A DNA stretch of 64,000 bases. Source: Symsagittifera roscoffensis. Taxonomy: Eukaryota > Xenacoelomorpha > Acoela > Convolutidae. Under the pieces are notes generated by a model that ran no database searches, was not told where the DNA came from, and worked only from the letters and a program-made list of their open reading frames with translations. Location: positions 56,572,397 to 56,636,396 of the forward strand of contig NC_087065.1 of the NCBI RefSeq assembly GCF_963678635.1. The letters are read 5' to 3'. This document shows positions 11,051 through 20,609 of this stretch, one piece after another; the first letter of the stretch is position 1; the number at the start of each line of letters is the position of its first letter. Both the position numbers and the translations under genes were made by a program.

Positions 11051-12859
11051 TTAGTCGTCGGGGAAGAAACCGTGGGGGAAGATGTCGTGGATGAGATCTG
11101 AAGTTGTTAGTAATTTAGCTAAAATGCGGATGATATTTTTAGTTTGAAGTAGTGGCCAAAGCAATTGAAGTGCTTTAATGGTGGTTAGTTCTTCAGTGCC
11201 AACTGCAAATTCATAAGGTGTGTTTTGGATTAGATTATATAATTTGTGATTGAATTTAGTGTTATGGATGAATTCTAAAATGGGGATTTCTATAGGTTGT
11301 ACAAACTCGTGTGGGATAAGGAAGGGTCGGGATTCTTCTGCGTTGAAGGTCTTGGTGATGGGACAAAAAATATACATTTGGGTTATGGGATCATAATTTC
11401 GAAGAATACCATGAAGATTAGTATCTTTAATGCAATATGTGAAGTTAAGAAAGAATGGTGAGGTGTATTTGGAATTGATGAATTGAAAACGATGGTGTGG
11501 TTGTCTGGAGGGAGTGTGTAGGTCAAAGTGATTTTGGATAAAACGATAATAAATATATGTGTGTGTTTGTTTAGTGCGCAACATAATATCGTGTGAGCAG
11601 TGCAAATCTCTTTCATGTGGTGCAAGGAAATGAAAGGTTAGTGAAAATATTTGGAAGCGTTCTTTAAAACTTTCGTAGGCTTGTGTGTCTGTTAGTGCTT
11701 CTGAAATAATGTGGTCAAACTTACGATCGAAGATATTTAGTGTAAATACATATGGTGTTTTAATGAAAAATTTCTCGGTGATTTGTGGGTTAGCGAAGCG
11801 ATCGTCGTCTAAGAATTGATCTTGGTTAGTTCTGATGATGTTATGATCGTAATATTCTAGTGTATATTCATTTGCTCGGGGTGCAGTGTGTGTTTTTAGT
11901 GATTTTTTATATCCAATGTAAGTAAATTGTCTAGATGTTAGTGGTGTAGTGAGTCGATATAGCATGTCCTTATTTCGTTCTATATCGATGTGAGTGCTAG
12001 ATAAAGGTAAGCAAAGGGGATTAGTAAAATGATAATATGAGGTCCAAGGAAGGGTAGGCATTAAAACGTATTCGTCTACAAAGTTACGTGTTTCGTTAGT
12101 GTCGTGAGGGGTGTTTAGGGTGTATTGTGGAAATGAGGGTAAGGTGATAGCTAAAAATTCTTTTGTGTTAGTGTGTTTTGGATGGTTGATATATTCACGG
12201 GCTGTTCCTGGTTTCGCTGGGAAAGGATGGTTGGGGAACTTTCTTTTAAAAGTGCGGTAAGCTCTATTAGTGCTGAGTGAAGATTCAGTAGTTGTGGATG
12301 ATGGTGCTAATGATTCAGTATAAATTGAAGAGGCTGTAGGGGTAGGAGGGTTGGATGAATCTATTGTGGATGAGATTTGGTTTATGGTTGGGATGTCAAG
12401 GTGATAGGGTTGTTGTTGTAGGGTAATGAAATTATCTAGTTCTGGGGAGATTTGGGGGGTGTCTGGAGAATTGGATGATCGGTCTGAATGATGTGAAGAA
12501 TAGGTTGGAGTCACTTGGGAAGCATAAGAGGGTGTAGAATTGGTGGGGACGGGGTTATTTGGTAGCATTGGTTGAAAAGGGGGGTGGGAAAAAATTGAGG
12601 GGTTGGTGTGAAAATTATTGGATGGAGATGGTTCAGAGTCGGCAAATTCATCGGGGGTTTCAATATTCGGGTTATTGAGTTGTGATGTGCAATATAAAAC
12701 TGAGATGTGTGAATTAGTATCGGAATTCATGCCTGATGTTACATTACTGGTTGGGAAATCGGGTGGCGGGAAAGCAAAAAGTGGTATTATTGGGATTGGA
12801 GTGGTGAGGTTGGTTGGGTGGGAATTTGAACGGTGTAAGGATCCAAGTTGTCGGCTCAT
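11051..12859 (-). CDS. Unknown 602-residue protein encoded 3' of env in the giant element
   Basis: I do not recognise this protein. Its first ~200 residues are Ser/Thr/Pro/Asn-rich and probably disordered. Residues about 200-600 are more globular, with many aromatic and His residues, and end in HGFFPDD. I see no signal peptide, zinc finger or convincing membrane segment. Its ATG overlaps the stop codon of the env frame as ATGA (12,859-12,856), an arrangement suited to reinitiation or leaky scanning on one mRNA. It lies outside the tandemly duplicated segment, so the element has one copy. The long frame without a stop in AT-rich DNA argues that it is or recently was coding. It may be an accessory structural or regulatory protein of the element. 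Confidence 0.75.
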   Translation of the reverse strand: MSRQLGSLHRSNSHPTNLTTPIPIIPLFAFPPPDFPTSNVTSGMNSDTNSHISVLYCTSQLNNPNIETPDEFADSEPSPSNNFHTNPSIFSHPPFQPMLPNNPVPTNSTPSYASQVTPTYSSHHSDRSSNSPDTPQISPELDNFITLQQQPYHLDIPTINQISSTIDSSNPPTPTASSIYTESLAPSSTTTESSLSTNRAYRTFKRKFPNHPFPAKPGTAREYINHPKHTNTKEFLAITLPSFPQYTLNTPHDTNETRNFVDEYVLMPTLPWTSYYHFTNPLCLPLSSTHIDIERNKDMLYRLTTPLTSRQFTYIGYKKSLKTHTAPRANEYTLEYYDHNIIRTNQDQFLDDDRFANPQITEKFFIKTPYVFTLNIFDRKFDHIISEALTDTQAYESFKERFQIFSLTFHFLAPHERDLHCSHDIMLRTKQTHTYIYYRFIQNHFDLHTPSRQPHHRFQFINSKYTSPFFLNFTYCIKDTNLHGILRNYDPITQMYIFCPITKTFNAEESRPFLIPHEFVQPIEIPILEFIHNTKFNHKLYNLIQNTPYEFAVGTEELTTIKALQLLWPLLQTKNIIRILAKLLTTSDLIHDIFPHGFFPDD

Positions 12860-15474
12860 CGTGGGCTAAAAAAATTATTATTTTGAGACTGAAAAGCGGT
12901 GGTATGGGGTTGTTCTATAATTTGTTCATAAGTATTTTCATCTTGTGAGTGGTGTGGCATTATATGTCGGATGGGACTTTGTGATATGGTTGGTCTAAAA
13001 TTTTGATTATGTGTTATGGCTAAATTTCGAAAATTACGTGGGACTAGGGATAATGGATGGTTATGTGGTAGGGGTGGTAACTGTGGTGCTGTTGGTGTTG
13101 TGTCTACATTGTTATGTTCTTCGTCGTATGTGTTCTGTCTTGTTGCTATTTTTGTGTTATATTCTTTTATTTGTGCATCTAAAAGATTTTTGTTTATAGA
13201 TGTAGAAAAGATTCCAAAAAATCCTGCAAATAGTATGCGTGCTACACTTGCTTGTCTATTGACTTGTGTGTGTATAGCACATGTGTTATAGATTCCTTTT
13301 AAGAGTGAAAAAAGAAATCCAATAAAGTTAAACATTGCGTATAAAATAGTCAGTTTTTCTAAGATTTAGTAGGGCCATCCTAGAAAATCAAGAATTTCAT
13401 TCTTGAGTGTAACAAAGCTAAAAATATTGATAGGTGATATATCTTGGGGACGGTATTTTTCACCGTTTAGATATATATAATCTTTAATGTCTTTAAAATA
13501 TCCGCTATAGTCTTGCGTATAGATGTCTGCAAATCCTGCGGTTTCGGCAAGTTTGCGTAAGTTTTGGTCAATTGATTGTCTTTGTATTGTGTCCATTTGT
13601 GTTAACAATTCTTGGAATTGTTGTGTTCTAATGTGATGTTGAATATCTGATTTTGAATATATTCCTATTGATTGTAAGTCTATATTTGGGTTTCGAGCGA
13701 TAGCGCGAATGCTTTCTGGTGAAAATCTTTTGAGTGATTGCATTAAAGTGGGATATGGGGTGAGAAGGTAATATTTATCTTCATCAGGGTTTAGTTGTAC
13801 TACGTTGTGGCTATTTTCTGATCCACATGGGACTGCGGTATCCCAGAAATAGGTTCTTCGTGAAAGTGTGTCAACGAAATGTACTTTATTCTTATAAAAG
13901 ATAGGGATTCTTTTATAGCATCGTTTATCTTCAAAAACGTATAGTGGTGATACTTTTTTAGTACAAGTATAAAACCATAAGATGTTTCCTTCATAGTCTA
14001 AAAAATTTGATCTATTTCCTGATAGTAAATATCCTGCGTAGGGTATTTTTAATACTGCTAGTGCAAGTGATTGTAATATTTGTGTTCTTTCTAATTCGCA
14101 TAGTTGGTATAGTGTTTCTAATTCGGAGAGTGACATTTCTTGAAAAATTCGGCTAATCGTGTAGTCTAGTTTCATATCTAAGTGAATATCATAGTGGATA
14201 TTACCAAAATATGTACTATTCATTAGTGATAGTTCTTGTAAACGTGTGCTTTGAGCGTCTTGGGGTTTTAGATGTCCACCAGGTTGACCTGTATTCTTTT
14301 GAAAATTAACTGGTATGTATGATGTTCCTTCATTTAGAGGATGACTTGTGGCGTATGGGTCGACTTTTATTTTTCCAGTGGTCATGTCGAATCCATTTTC
14401 GTATTCAACTAATATTTCAGAGTATTGTGTTTTGTGAAGTGGGTTTCTGTATTTACATGCAAGTTCTGTTTCTTGATATATTTGAAAACGTGTTAATTTA
14501 TTTTCTATATTATGGATGTTTCTAAAATTAGAACTTATTTTTCGTAATGGATTTACTTGTTCATATGGTATTGATTGTATAAAATATTTTTCGTGAAATT
14601 TTATCATACGAGCGTGTATTTTTGCTACTTGAAATGTTGTACATGTGTCTTCGGGGAACCAAACAATTGTTGCTTGTGTTCTTGTTGTAGGGTCGCAATA
14701 ACCTTGGTCGTTTTTACAAGGTAATCTAATTCCTTGATAGATCATTGTGTTGTCTGATAAATCTCGTGTGAGTTGAATTTTTTCGAGTTGTATTTTCCAA
14801 TCGAAAAACATTATTTCTTGGTATCCTTTATTTTTTGTGTCTGCTTTGCAGTTTGATGGGTCATTTATACCAATTTGTGGTATCCAGTGTTTATCGTGTA
14901 TATCATAAGTTAATCGTCCGTGTGCGCCGTTATATGGGTATTTTTCATCTAGTTTTATATGTCCTTGATATCTTTCAAGTTCTGCTTGATGTACAGAATC
15001 TGAAAAAACTTGGAAATATACTAACTTTCTATCTGTGTTTTTATTTTTTGTGATGTTTAGTCGGAGTAACTCGTTTTTACAATCTTCGGGATTGAGATGT
15101 AAAAGTCGTTCTATATTACTCTGGTAGAATGATTCGTGGTCAAGTCGGTTTTTGTTTCCGTTTGAGACTTGTGAACAATGTACTTTCTTTTCAGAAAATG
15201 TTGCTGTGAATTTATATCCTATAACTGTAGTTGCTCGGGCTTTTGAATAAAGTGTTGCTATTACATTCGTAGTTTCTATGGCTTGGGGTTCTGTTTCGCA
15301 TTGTGATACTTGATTTATTGCATATTTGTGTAGTGTTTTTTGTTCGTTTTCTTCACAATCGTAATGTGTTACTAATAAATCTTGGGGTCTTGTGCGGGGA
15401 GAAGGGTTTATGTTTTGATTTGAGGTTATCAGAAAAAGGAGTTGGAGAAAAATTAAAATTTTTAGAATATACAT
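12856..15474 (-). pseudogene. Envelope-like glycoprotein of the downstream unit, interrupted by a nonsense codon
   Basis: The frame starts at 15,474 with a hydrophobic signal-peptide-like N-terminus (residues 1-18) and runs 702 codons to a TAA at 13,368-13,366. It continues in the same frame to 12,856, 873 codons in all including both stops. The upstream unit has TAC (Tyr) at that codon. The ectodomain has many Cys residues and Asn-X-Ser/Thr sites (for example NSTYF, NRSNF). Near the C-terminus are hydrophobic stretches around FIGFLFSLL and ILFAGFFGIF, then a polar tail. The early Cys pattern (THYDCEENEQ, QVSQCETEP, KKVHCSQV) recalls envelope proteins of some BEL/Pao and gypsy elements and of chuvirus-like viruses; that relationship is inference. 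The nonsense codon would remove the membrane anchor. Confidence 0.75.
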
Positions 15475-16616
15475 GTGTATGACAATCCTGAGTATGGGTT
15501 ATAAAATGTGATGTAACCAATCGTCTTTTTGGTATATCTGTCGTATTTGTATATTACTTCAGTTGTTATAAATGGTGGTGGTAGGGATTGAGCTGTTATA
15601 TTTGGTGGATTTAATGGATAGGGATGTTGAGTAATGTTGTTTAATTTAACCGTGATTTCAAATTTTAATTGTAAACTGTTTTGTTGGAGTATTTGGATAT
15701 TGTGATCACGGATATCGTCGTGAATGTCTTGTAGGTATTGTAATCTATTAAGTGCCCAGTTGTGAAGGCGATTATTTTCTAGATGTTGTCCAAATAATGG
15801 TGGAGGGGCTGTAAATGTATTCCAATCTAGTCTTAAAGGGATATTTGTTGATGATTGTTCTCGATATCTGGCGTCGAGATTATTTGGAAAATTTAAGTTA
15901 AAAGGTGGTGGTGAAATCTGGCTTATTGATGGTGTTGATGGTAGTGATAATGTTTCTGGTAGTGATGAGGATGTTGTTGTATCCGTAGAAATATCTATTG
16001 GGTCATTGACTAAATTTAGTTCACCTTGTGTAAATGAATGTGTTGTCCAATATGGTAGTCGTGATGCCTGGTTTGGGGGGTTAAAGGGATTTTCACGTAT
16101 TTGTTCAGATGTTGGTGTTGAACCTAAGTAATCTGATGGTAGGCTTGAGGTGCTACGTTGTGAAAGAAGCGTAGGGGTTTCTGGTAATATACCAATGGGG
16201 TTTTCTGGAGTGTTTTGTGATGGGGATTGAGGTATATCAAAATGAACTCGGGGAGTTTGAAAATTTCTGTTTCGTCGAGGATGTATAATTTGTCTATTTA
16301 TTTCGACTGTATTTTGGTTTTGACTAGGATTTCTTATTCTACTTAACTCTTGTGGTAGTGTTGGGTATAAGTTATATGTTGGTTCGCTTAGAGGTGCTTG
16401 TCGTTGAACTGGTTCTAGTGGTTCTGATAAGCGAGCGTGTCGTTCTTCAAAAGTATATGGGTTATCTTGAAAAGAAATTCGTGTAGATGTTTGGGGGTTT
16501 TGGGTAGTTGAAAGTGGTGTCGGGTTTTCTTGGGATGATGTCGGTGAAGACTGACTTTGTGACTGTTGGGTAGCAATTTTTGATAGCTTTTTGGTCGATT
16601 CTTTTAGTGAAAAAGT
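15462..16616 (-). CDS. Methionine-less open frame upstream of env (downstream unit), Pro/Ser-rich
   Basis: A 384-codon frame without a single ATG is open from just after a TAA at 16,619-16,617 to a TAA at 15,464-15,462. The N-terminal two thirds are Ser/Pro/Thr/Gln-rich; the last ~120 residues look more ordered (SLQLKFEITVKLNN, FITTEVIYKYDRYTKK). Its 5' end overlaps the end of the 62-codon membrane ORF by 13 nt in a -1 relation, and its 3' end overlaps the env start by 13 nt. The same frame is open in the upstream unit (26,043-24,910). I do not recognise the protein. Expression would need splicing, frameshifting or a non-AUG start. Confidence 0.6.
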   Translation of the reverse strand, partial: TFSLKESTKKLSKIATQQSQSQSSPTSSQENPTPLSTTQNPQTSTRISFQDNPYTFEERHARLSEPLEPVQRQAPLSEPTYNLYPTLPQELSRIRNPSQNQNTVEINRQIIHPRRNRNFQTPRVHFDIPQSPSQNTPENPIGILPETPTLLSQRSTSSLPSDYLGSTPTSEQIRENPFNPPNQASRLPYWTTHSFTQGELNLVNDPIDISTDTTTSSSLPETLSLPSTPSISQISPPPFNLNFPNNLDARYREQSSTNIPLRLDWNTFTAPPPLFGQHLENNRLHNWALNRLQYLQDIHDDIRDHNIQILQQNSLQLKFEITVKLNNITQHPYPLNPPNITAQSLPPPFITTEVIYKYDRYTKKTIGYITFYNPYSGLSYTCIF

Positions 16617-16792
16617 TTATGTTTATTATAGTATTCTTCTAAAAAAAGAATTAGGAGGATTGTTGCTAGAGCGAATGTGATGATTGCTTTCTTTATACAT
16701 TTGCATATGGTCAAAATGAGGGATGATAGAAATGTTATGAAAATTACAAATAGTAGAAAAATATCAGTTCTACTGAAAATAGTTCGTATCAT
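16604..16792 (-). CDS. Small membrane protein ORF, 62 residues (downstream unit)
   Basis: The short protein is dominated by two hydrophobic segments (IFLLFVIFITFLSSLILTI and AIITFALATILLILFL) separated by CKCIKK, so it is probably a two-pass or hairpin membrane protein. It is identical in the upstream unit at 26,240-26,052. Its end overlaps the methionine-less frame. The function is unknown; its size and position between pol and env are reminiscent of viral accessory membrane proteins. Confidence 0.5.
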   Translation of the reverse strand: MIRTIFSRTDIFLLFVIFITFLSSLILTICKCIKKAIITFALATILLILFLEEYYNKHKLFH

Positions 16793-17611
16793 TTAGACAA
16801 GTTGTATAAATCGTACCTGTGGATATAATCAAGGGTTTTTGAAAGTTGGAGAAATAGTTCGAATATAGTGTAGAAAATTAAAAAAATATTACAAAAAATG
16901 ATTAAGATTATTGGAAAAGATTCAAGGATATCAAAAAGAAATATTATGAAAGTTTTAAGTATCGTAAAAAATTGTTTAGGTTTGTGATAATTTTAGTGAC
17001 TGTTTGATAGAAGAGCATTTAAGAAATGACTTCGTGATCGAATATTTTTTGTTGTTTGGGGCAATTTTCAAGTGTGGTCGGATTATTTATTAGTTTTTTG
17101 ACAAGTGGGTTGAGTTTTGTAAAAAATTGTTGGGGGCAATTTTTATGGTGATCGGGAGGTCTTCTTTGTCTTTATTTTCATTTGTCAAATGATCTGGGGT
17201 ATTTTTGAGACTTTTATACTTTAGGCTAATTAAAATGGTCGTTCTTTTACTTTAGGCTAATTTAACATATTTGTTTGGGGGGTATTTGAGGTCTGAGTTG
17301 GGGAAATATTGTTGATCTTTGGTTTATCAGATAAGGGAGGGTTATGATATTATGGTGATATTTATTTTAGTTGTCAAGTTGGAGTGGTTTGCTTATTTTT
17401 GACCTGGAGGTCGTAAAGTTATAGTTATAGATATGCCTGGAGTTTAATATTTTTCGTCTAGTTGGTTTGTGTTAGAGTTATAGAAGGTGACGGATTGGAT
17501 GAATCCTATTGGCTAATTTTGAACTAGAATCGCTGCGTGTTTGTCAGCATGTTATTTTGAAAAATGAAAGTGTAAAATGTTTCAGAGGTGCAAAGATTAT
17601 TAAATGTAGAA
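16793..17611 (-). other. pol-to-env spacer (downstream unit)
   Basis: It corresponds to 26,241-27,060. The 76-codon hydrophobic ORF intact in the upstream unit is frameshifted here by a one-base loss near 16,980. Direct repeats CTTTAGGCTAATT (about 17,220 and 17,250) and GGGGCAATTTT (about 17,058 and 17,134) are visible. A roughly 50-codon minus-strand frame ends in TAA immediately before the ATG of the 76-codon frame. Confidence 0.5.
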
Positions 17612-18214
17612 TTAAAGTTGTTTTTGAAATTCAACTTTCTTTAATATTTTAGATTGTGGGATGAATAATTTATAATTTTTACGTGGTTGGTTTCTAAGTC
17701 GTGAAGACTCTCTATGTTCTGATTTGTCGATTTGTTCTTGGGGTATTATTTGTTCTGTCAATTTTCTATTTTTTCTTTCTTTTTGAGATGTATTTTGATC
17801 TAGATTTTTTGTATTGTTTTTTGTGGTGGTTGATTTTGTATTTTGGTTTTTGAGGTGAAAATCTTTTTGTTCCTTTGTTGTATTTTCCGTATGTGGGTCA
17901 TTTTGATTAACTTGTAAACCTGTAAAAGAATATAATTGAGTTAGTTCGCGGAGTGCGTATTCTTTTGGATAATAAGGTAATAGGTTATTTCGGTGTTGAA
18001 CGATTTCTTTTTTGTCTGAGTCGGTGATTTTATATGTGACATCAGTGGGTTTTGCAATTATTTGGTATGGTCCTTTACGAAGGGGTTGTAAATTTTTTGA
18101 AATTACTTTTTGAGTATTAAAATTGGGTATTAATACAAATGTTCCAATTTTTAAATCGGAGGCTGGTGTAAAGCGTGAATTTATTTGTTCATTAATATTT
18201 TGCCTTTGTAACAA
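17612..18214 (-). CDS. Integrase C-terminal region with GPY/F motif (downstream unit)
   Basis: The 200-codon frame contains LQPLRKGPYQIIAKP, the GPY/F motif of Ty3/gypsy-type integrase C-terminal domains, followed by YKITDSDKKEIVQHRNNLLPYY. A charged Lys/Asn/Thr-rich tail ends it. It is separated from the integrase core ORF (stop at 18,240) by a frame change at a run of seven A residues (minus strand), so it is probably the 3' portion of pol rather than an independent gene. The ATG at 18,214 is unlikely to be a natural start. It differs from the upstream unit at V/G, N/K and D/N positions. Confidence 0.8.
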   Translation of the reverse strand: MLQRQNINEQINSRFTPASDLKIGTFVLIPNFNTQKVISKNLQPLRKGPYQIIAKPTDVTYKITDSDKKEIVQHRNNLLPYYPKEYALRELTQLYSFTGLQVNQNDPHTENTTKEQKDFHLKNQNTKSTTTKNNTKNLDQNTSQKERKNRKLTEQIIPQEQIDKSEHRESSRLRNQPRKNYKLFIPQSKILKKVEFQKQL

Positions 18215-18239
18215 CTTTTTTGTTACTTTTTGGTAAATT

Positions 18240-20204
18240 TCATTGTGTTTTTTTATCTCTGTTTAAAATCCATTCGGTGTGTGTACCGGAGGTTAATTTA
18301 AGAATTTGTGGGTGATGAAAATGATCTTCATCGTGTGTATGTAAAGGTAGGTTATAACAGATTGAGTCTTTATTTGGTTGACAATAACCTTGTGCGTTTT
18401 TATGAGAGTTTGCTGTAAACATTATTGGTTTGCGTGGCTTTTGGTTAAAAACCATTTCATATGGTGACATTCCTAAAGTTGTCGTGATTTGTGAATTATA
18501 TGCTAAGGGAAATAGTTTTACATCTGCTGACCATTCGGTATATCTTGTATCATTGCCATTGATGATACATCTGAGATATTCTTGTAATGAACGGTTCATA
18601 CCTTCGACTAAGCCGTTTGTCCAAGGTGCGTGAGATGTACGTGGTTTGTGTTTAATGTTATATAAATGACATAGTGTGATGATTTCATTATTTATGAATT
18701 CTGTACCGTTGTCTGTAACTAAAATTTCTGGTAGTCCGAATTTTGCTATCCAGTGTTCATAAAGCGTTGTGTAAGCATAATAAGCGTTACAATGTGGTAC
18801 TGGGTTAAGTGCTACATAATGTGTAAATGCGTCAACAATTACCATAATGTAGGAGTTTCCTTCGGATGAGGGTGAAATTGGTCCTTTAGTATCAAATGAG
18901 ATACGATGGTTAAAGTACAAACTTTTTCCTTTAAAATCTTGTTTTTGTGCTATTTGTTTTTGATTTGGATAAGGTTTATTTAGTTGACATACTATACTAT
19001 CATTGCATAGTACTTTTATCCAAATTGGTGCATTTGGGAAATAAAAGTTTTGTATAAAATTTGAATATGTTTTCTCTGATCCAGAGTGTCCTTTAATATT
19101 TTGTGTATGTGAAATATTAAAAGCTATGAGAATCATACTTAGAGGGAGACAGGGAACTGTAGATTCATTTAATTTGTATTCTAGAAGGTCTGTGTTTTCG
19201 TTAATTGTTGTATTATTGAATTTTCGAAAATATCGGAGGAGTGTTTTATTTCCTAAAATAGTTGTATCTGCCTTGACGGGTTTAGTTTTATATTTGTGCC
19301 ATGATTTTAGTTGTCTAATTACTGGGTCAAGATTTTGGTATTGTTTCAATGTTGAAATTGTAATTGTTTCTGTTGGGGGGAGAAAAATGTTTTCTATTTC
19401 TAATTTAGATAAGGGTATTGTATCAAGTGGGTCATGGAGGTCAAAAACTTGATTTATTGTGTATTTTGAATCGTTTGTTTGTGGTCCTGATAAGTTTATT
19501 TTATCAGTTAAATTTTCTTTTTCAATTAGTGGAAAATGGTCTTTCTTAGACGGTTGTTGCTTTATTCTTTTTTGTTGGGTGTTATTTTTTATCCATTGTG
19601 AATATGGGATTGGTTTAAAAGTTGATGTTCCAAGTAGATCAACTTCATAGTGATTATTTTGACAATCTAAATAAAGTGGGAAGTGTTGTAGATTGTTTAT
19701 CTGTGATTGTTCAACGTCAGTTTTTACTGCATATTTGCATTCTAGTCGGGGTGATGTTTCGTTTTTTGCAAGGTAGAATTTTATATTTTTGGGTATTTCA
19801 ACTGTGGTTTTACGTGTAAGTAATTCAGGTGGTGTATTTCGACTTAATGTGTCTGGTAATGCAAGATTTTTTCCTGCGGTCCAAACTATTTGTAAGTTTG
19901 GGAATTTCATTAAAATTAATTGAAATCTATAAACTCGGTGATTTGGATTAGATTTTTGTGTAAAGAGAAAAATGATTGGTTTGTGATCTGTGAATAGAAC
20001 TGTTGGATGTTTTGATCCAAGTATCAGAAATTCATATTCTGTAAGTGTATAGATTATGGCTGTACATTCTCTCATTAGGGTTGAGAGTCGTAGCTCTGCT
20101 TGAGTGAATAATCGAGAATTTGCTGATATGAGGTTCATTTTATTTGTACCATTATGTGATTGTAATAATGCTGCGCCGATGCCAAAGTTCGAAGCATCGC
20201 ACAT
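18240..20204 (-). CDS. RNase H and integrase part of pol (downstream unit)
   Basis: The frame opens in RNase H: CDASNFGIGAALLQ, then RECTAIIYTL, FTDHKPIIFLF and AGKNLALPDTLSR, carrying the acidic residues of the family. Integrase follows, with an HTQNIKGHSGSEKT zinc-binding region and core Asp in SFDTKGP, Asp in LVTDNGTEF and Glu in NGLVEGMNR, the D,D-35-E triad. The frame is continuous with RT upstream except for a TAA codon, so the ATG at 20,204 is only the first Met after the stop, not a true start. Substitutions against the upstream unit include D/N and L/Q. Confidence 0.85.
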   Translation of the reverse strand: MCDASNFGIGAALLQSHNGTNKMNLISANSRLFTQAELRLSTLMRECTAIIYTLTEYEFLILGSKHPTVLFTDHKPIIFLFTQKSNPNHRVYRFQLILMKFPNLQIVWTAGKNLALPDTLSRNTPPELLTRKTTVEIPKNIKFYLAKNETSPRLECKYAVKTDVEQSQINNLQHFPLYLDCQNNHYEVDLLGTSTFKPIPYSQWIKNNTQQKRIKQQPSKKDHFPLIEKENLTDKINLSGPQTNDSKYTINQVFDLHDPLDTIPLSKLEIENIFLPPTETITISTLKQYQNLDPVIRQLKSWHKYKTKPVKADTTILGNKTLLRYFRKFNNTTINENTDLLEYKLNESTVPCLPLSMILIAFNISHTQNIKGHSGSEKTYSNFIQNFYFPNAPIWIKVLCNDSIVCQLNKPYPNQKQIAQKQDFKGKSLYFNHRISFDTKGPISPSSEGNSYIMVIVDAFTHYVALNPVPHCNAYYAYTTLYEHWIAKFGLPEILVTDNGTEFINNEIITLCHLYNIKHKPRTSHAPWTNGLVEGMNRSLQEYLRCIINGNDTRYTEWSADVKLFPLAYNSQITTTLGMSPYEMVFNQKPRKPIMFTANSHKNAQGYCQPNKDSICYNLPLHTHDEDHFHHPQILKLTSGTHTEWILNRDKKTQ

Positions 20205-20300
20205 TGCATAAAATGGTTGATTTGAGTCTGGAATTGTGTTTGAAATTTGTTCAGTTAGAAGTTTTTTAATTTCTTCAAATCGTGCTTGATGTTCTGTATT

Positions 20301-20609
20301 TTATTCAAAATTATTTTGTTGTCTAAGTATGTTATAGAATGGTCGTAGATATAATTGCATTTTATAAACATATTTGCTTAAAAAGTTTAACATTCCAAGG
20401 AATTCTTGGATTTTCTTTTTATTTGTTGGTGGTTGGAGTTTTTGAATAGCGTCTATACGTGATTTCAATGGAGTGATTGTTTTGCTTTCTATATTATGTC
20501 CTAAGAATTTTACTCTTGTCAAAAAGAAGTGTGATTTATCGGGGGCGGCCTTCAGATTTTCGTTCTGAAGTATTTGGTGATATTGTTCTAAAACATTGAA
20601 CATTTCCAT
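20301..20609 (-). CDS. RT C-terminal (thumb/connection) segment, out of frame with the RT core (downstream unit)
   Basis: The 102 codons hold the part of reverse transcriptase that follows the catalytic motif: LKAAPDKSHFFLTRVKFLGH, PTNKKKIQEFLGMLNF and the YVYKMQLYLRPFYN region. It overlaps the end of the 1,444-codon ORF and lies in another frame, so the RT polypeptide is interrupted by a frameshift in an A run. A TAA at its end then separates it from RNase H. The same two breaks occur in the upstream unit. Confidence 0.75.
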   Translation of the reverse strand: MEMFNVLEQYHQILQNENLKAAPDKSHFFLTRVKFLGHNIESKTITPLKSRIDAIQKLQPPTNKKKIQEFLGMLNFLSKYVYKMQLYLRPFYNILRQQNNFE

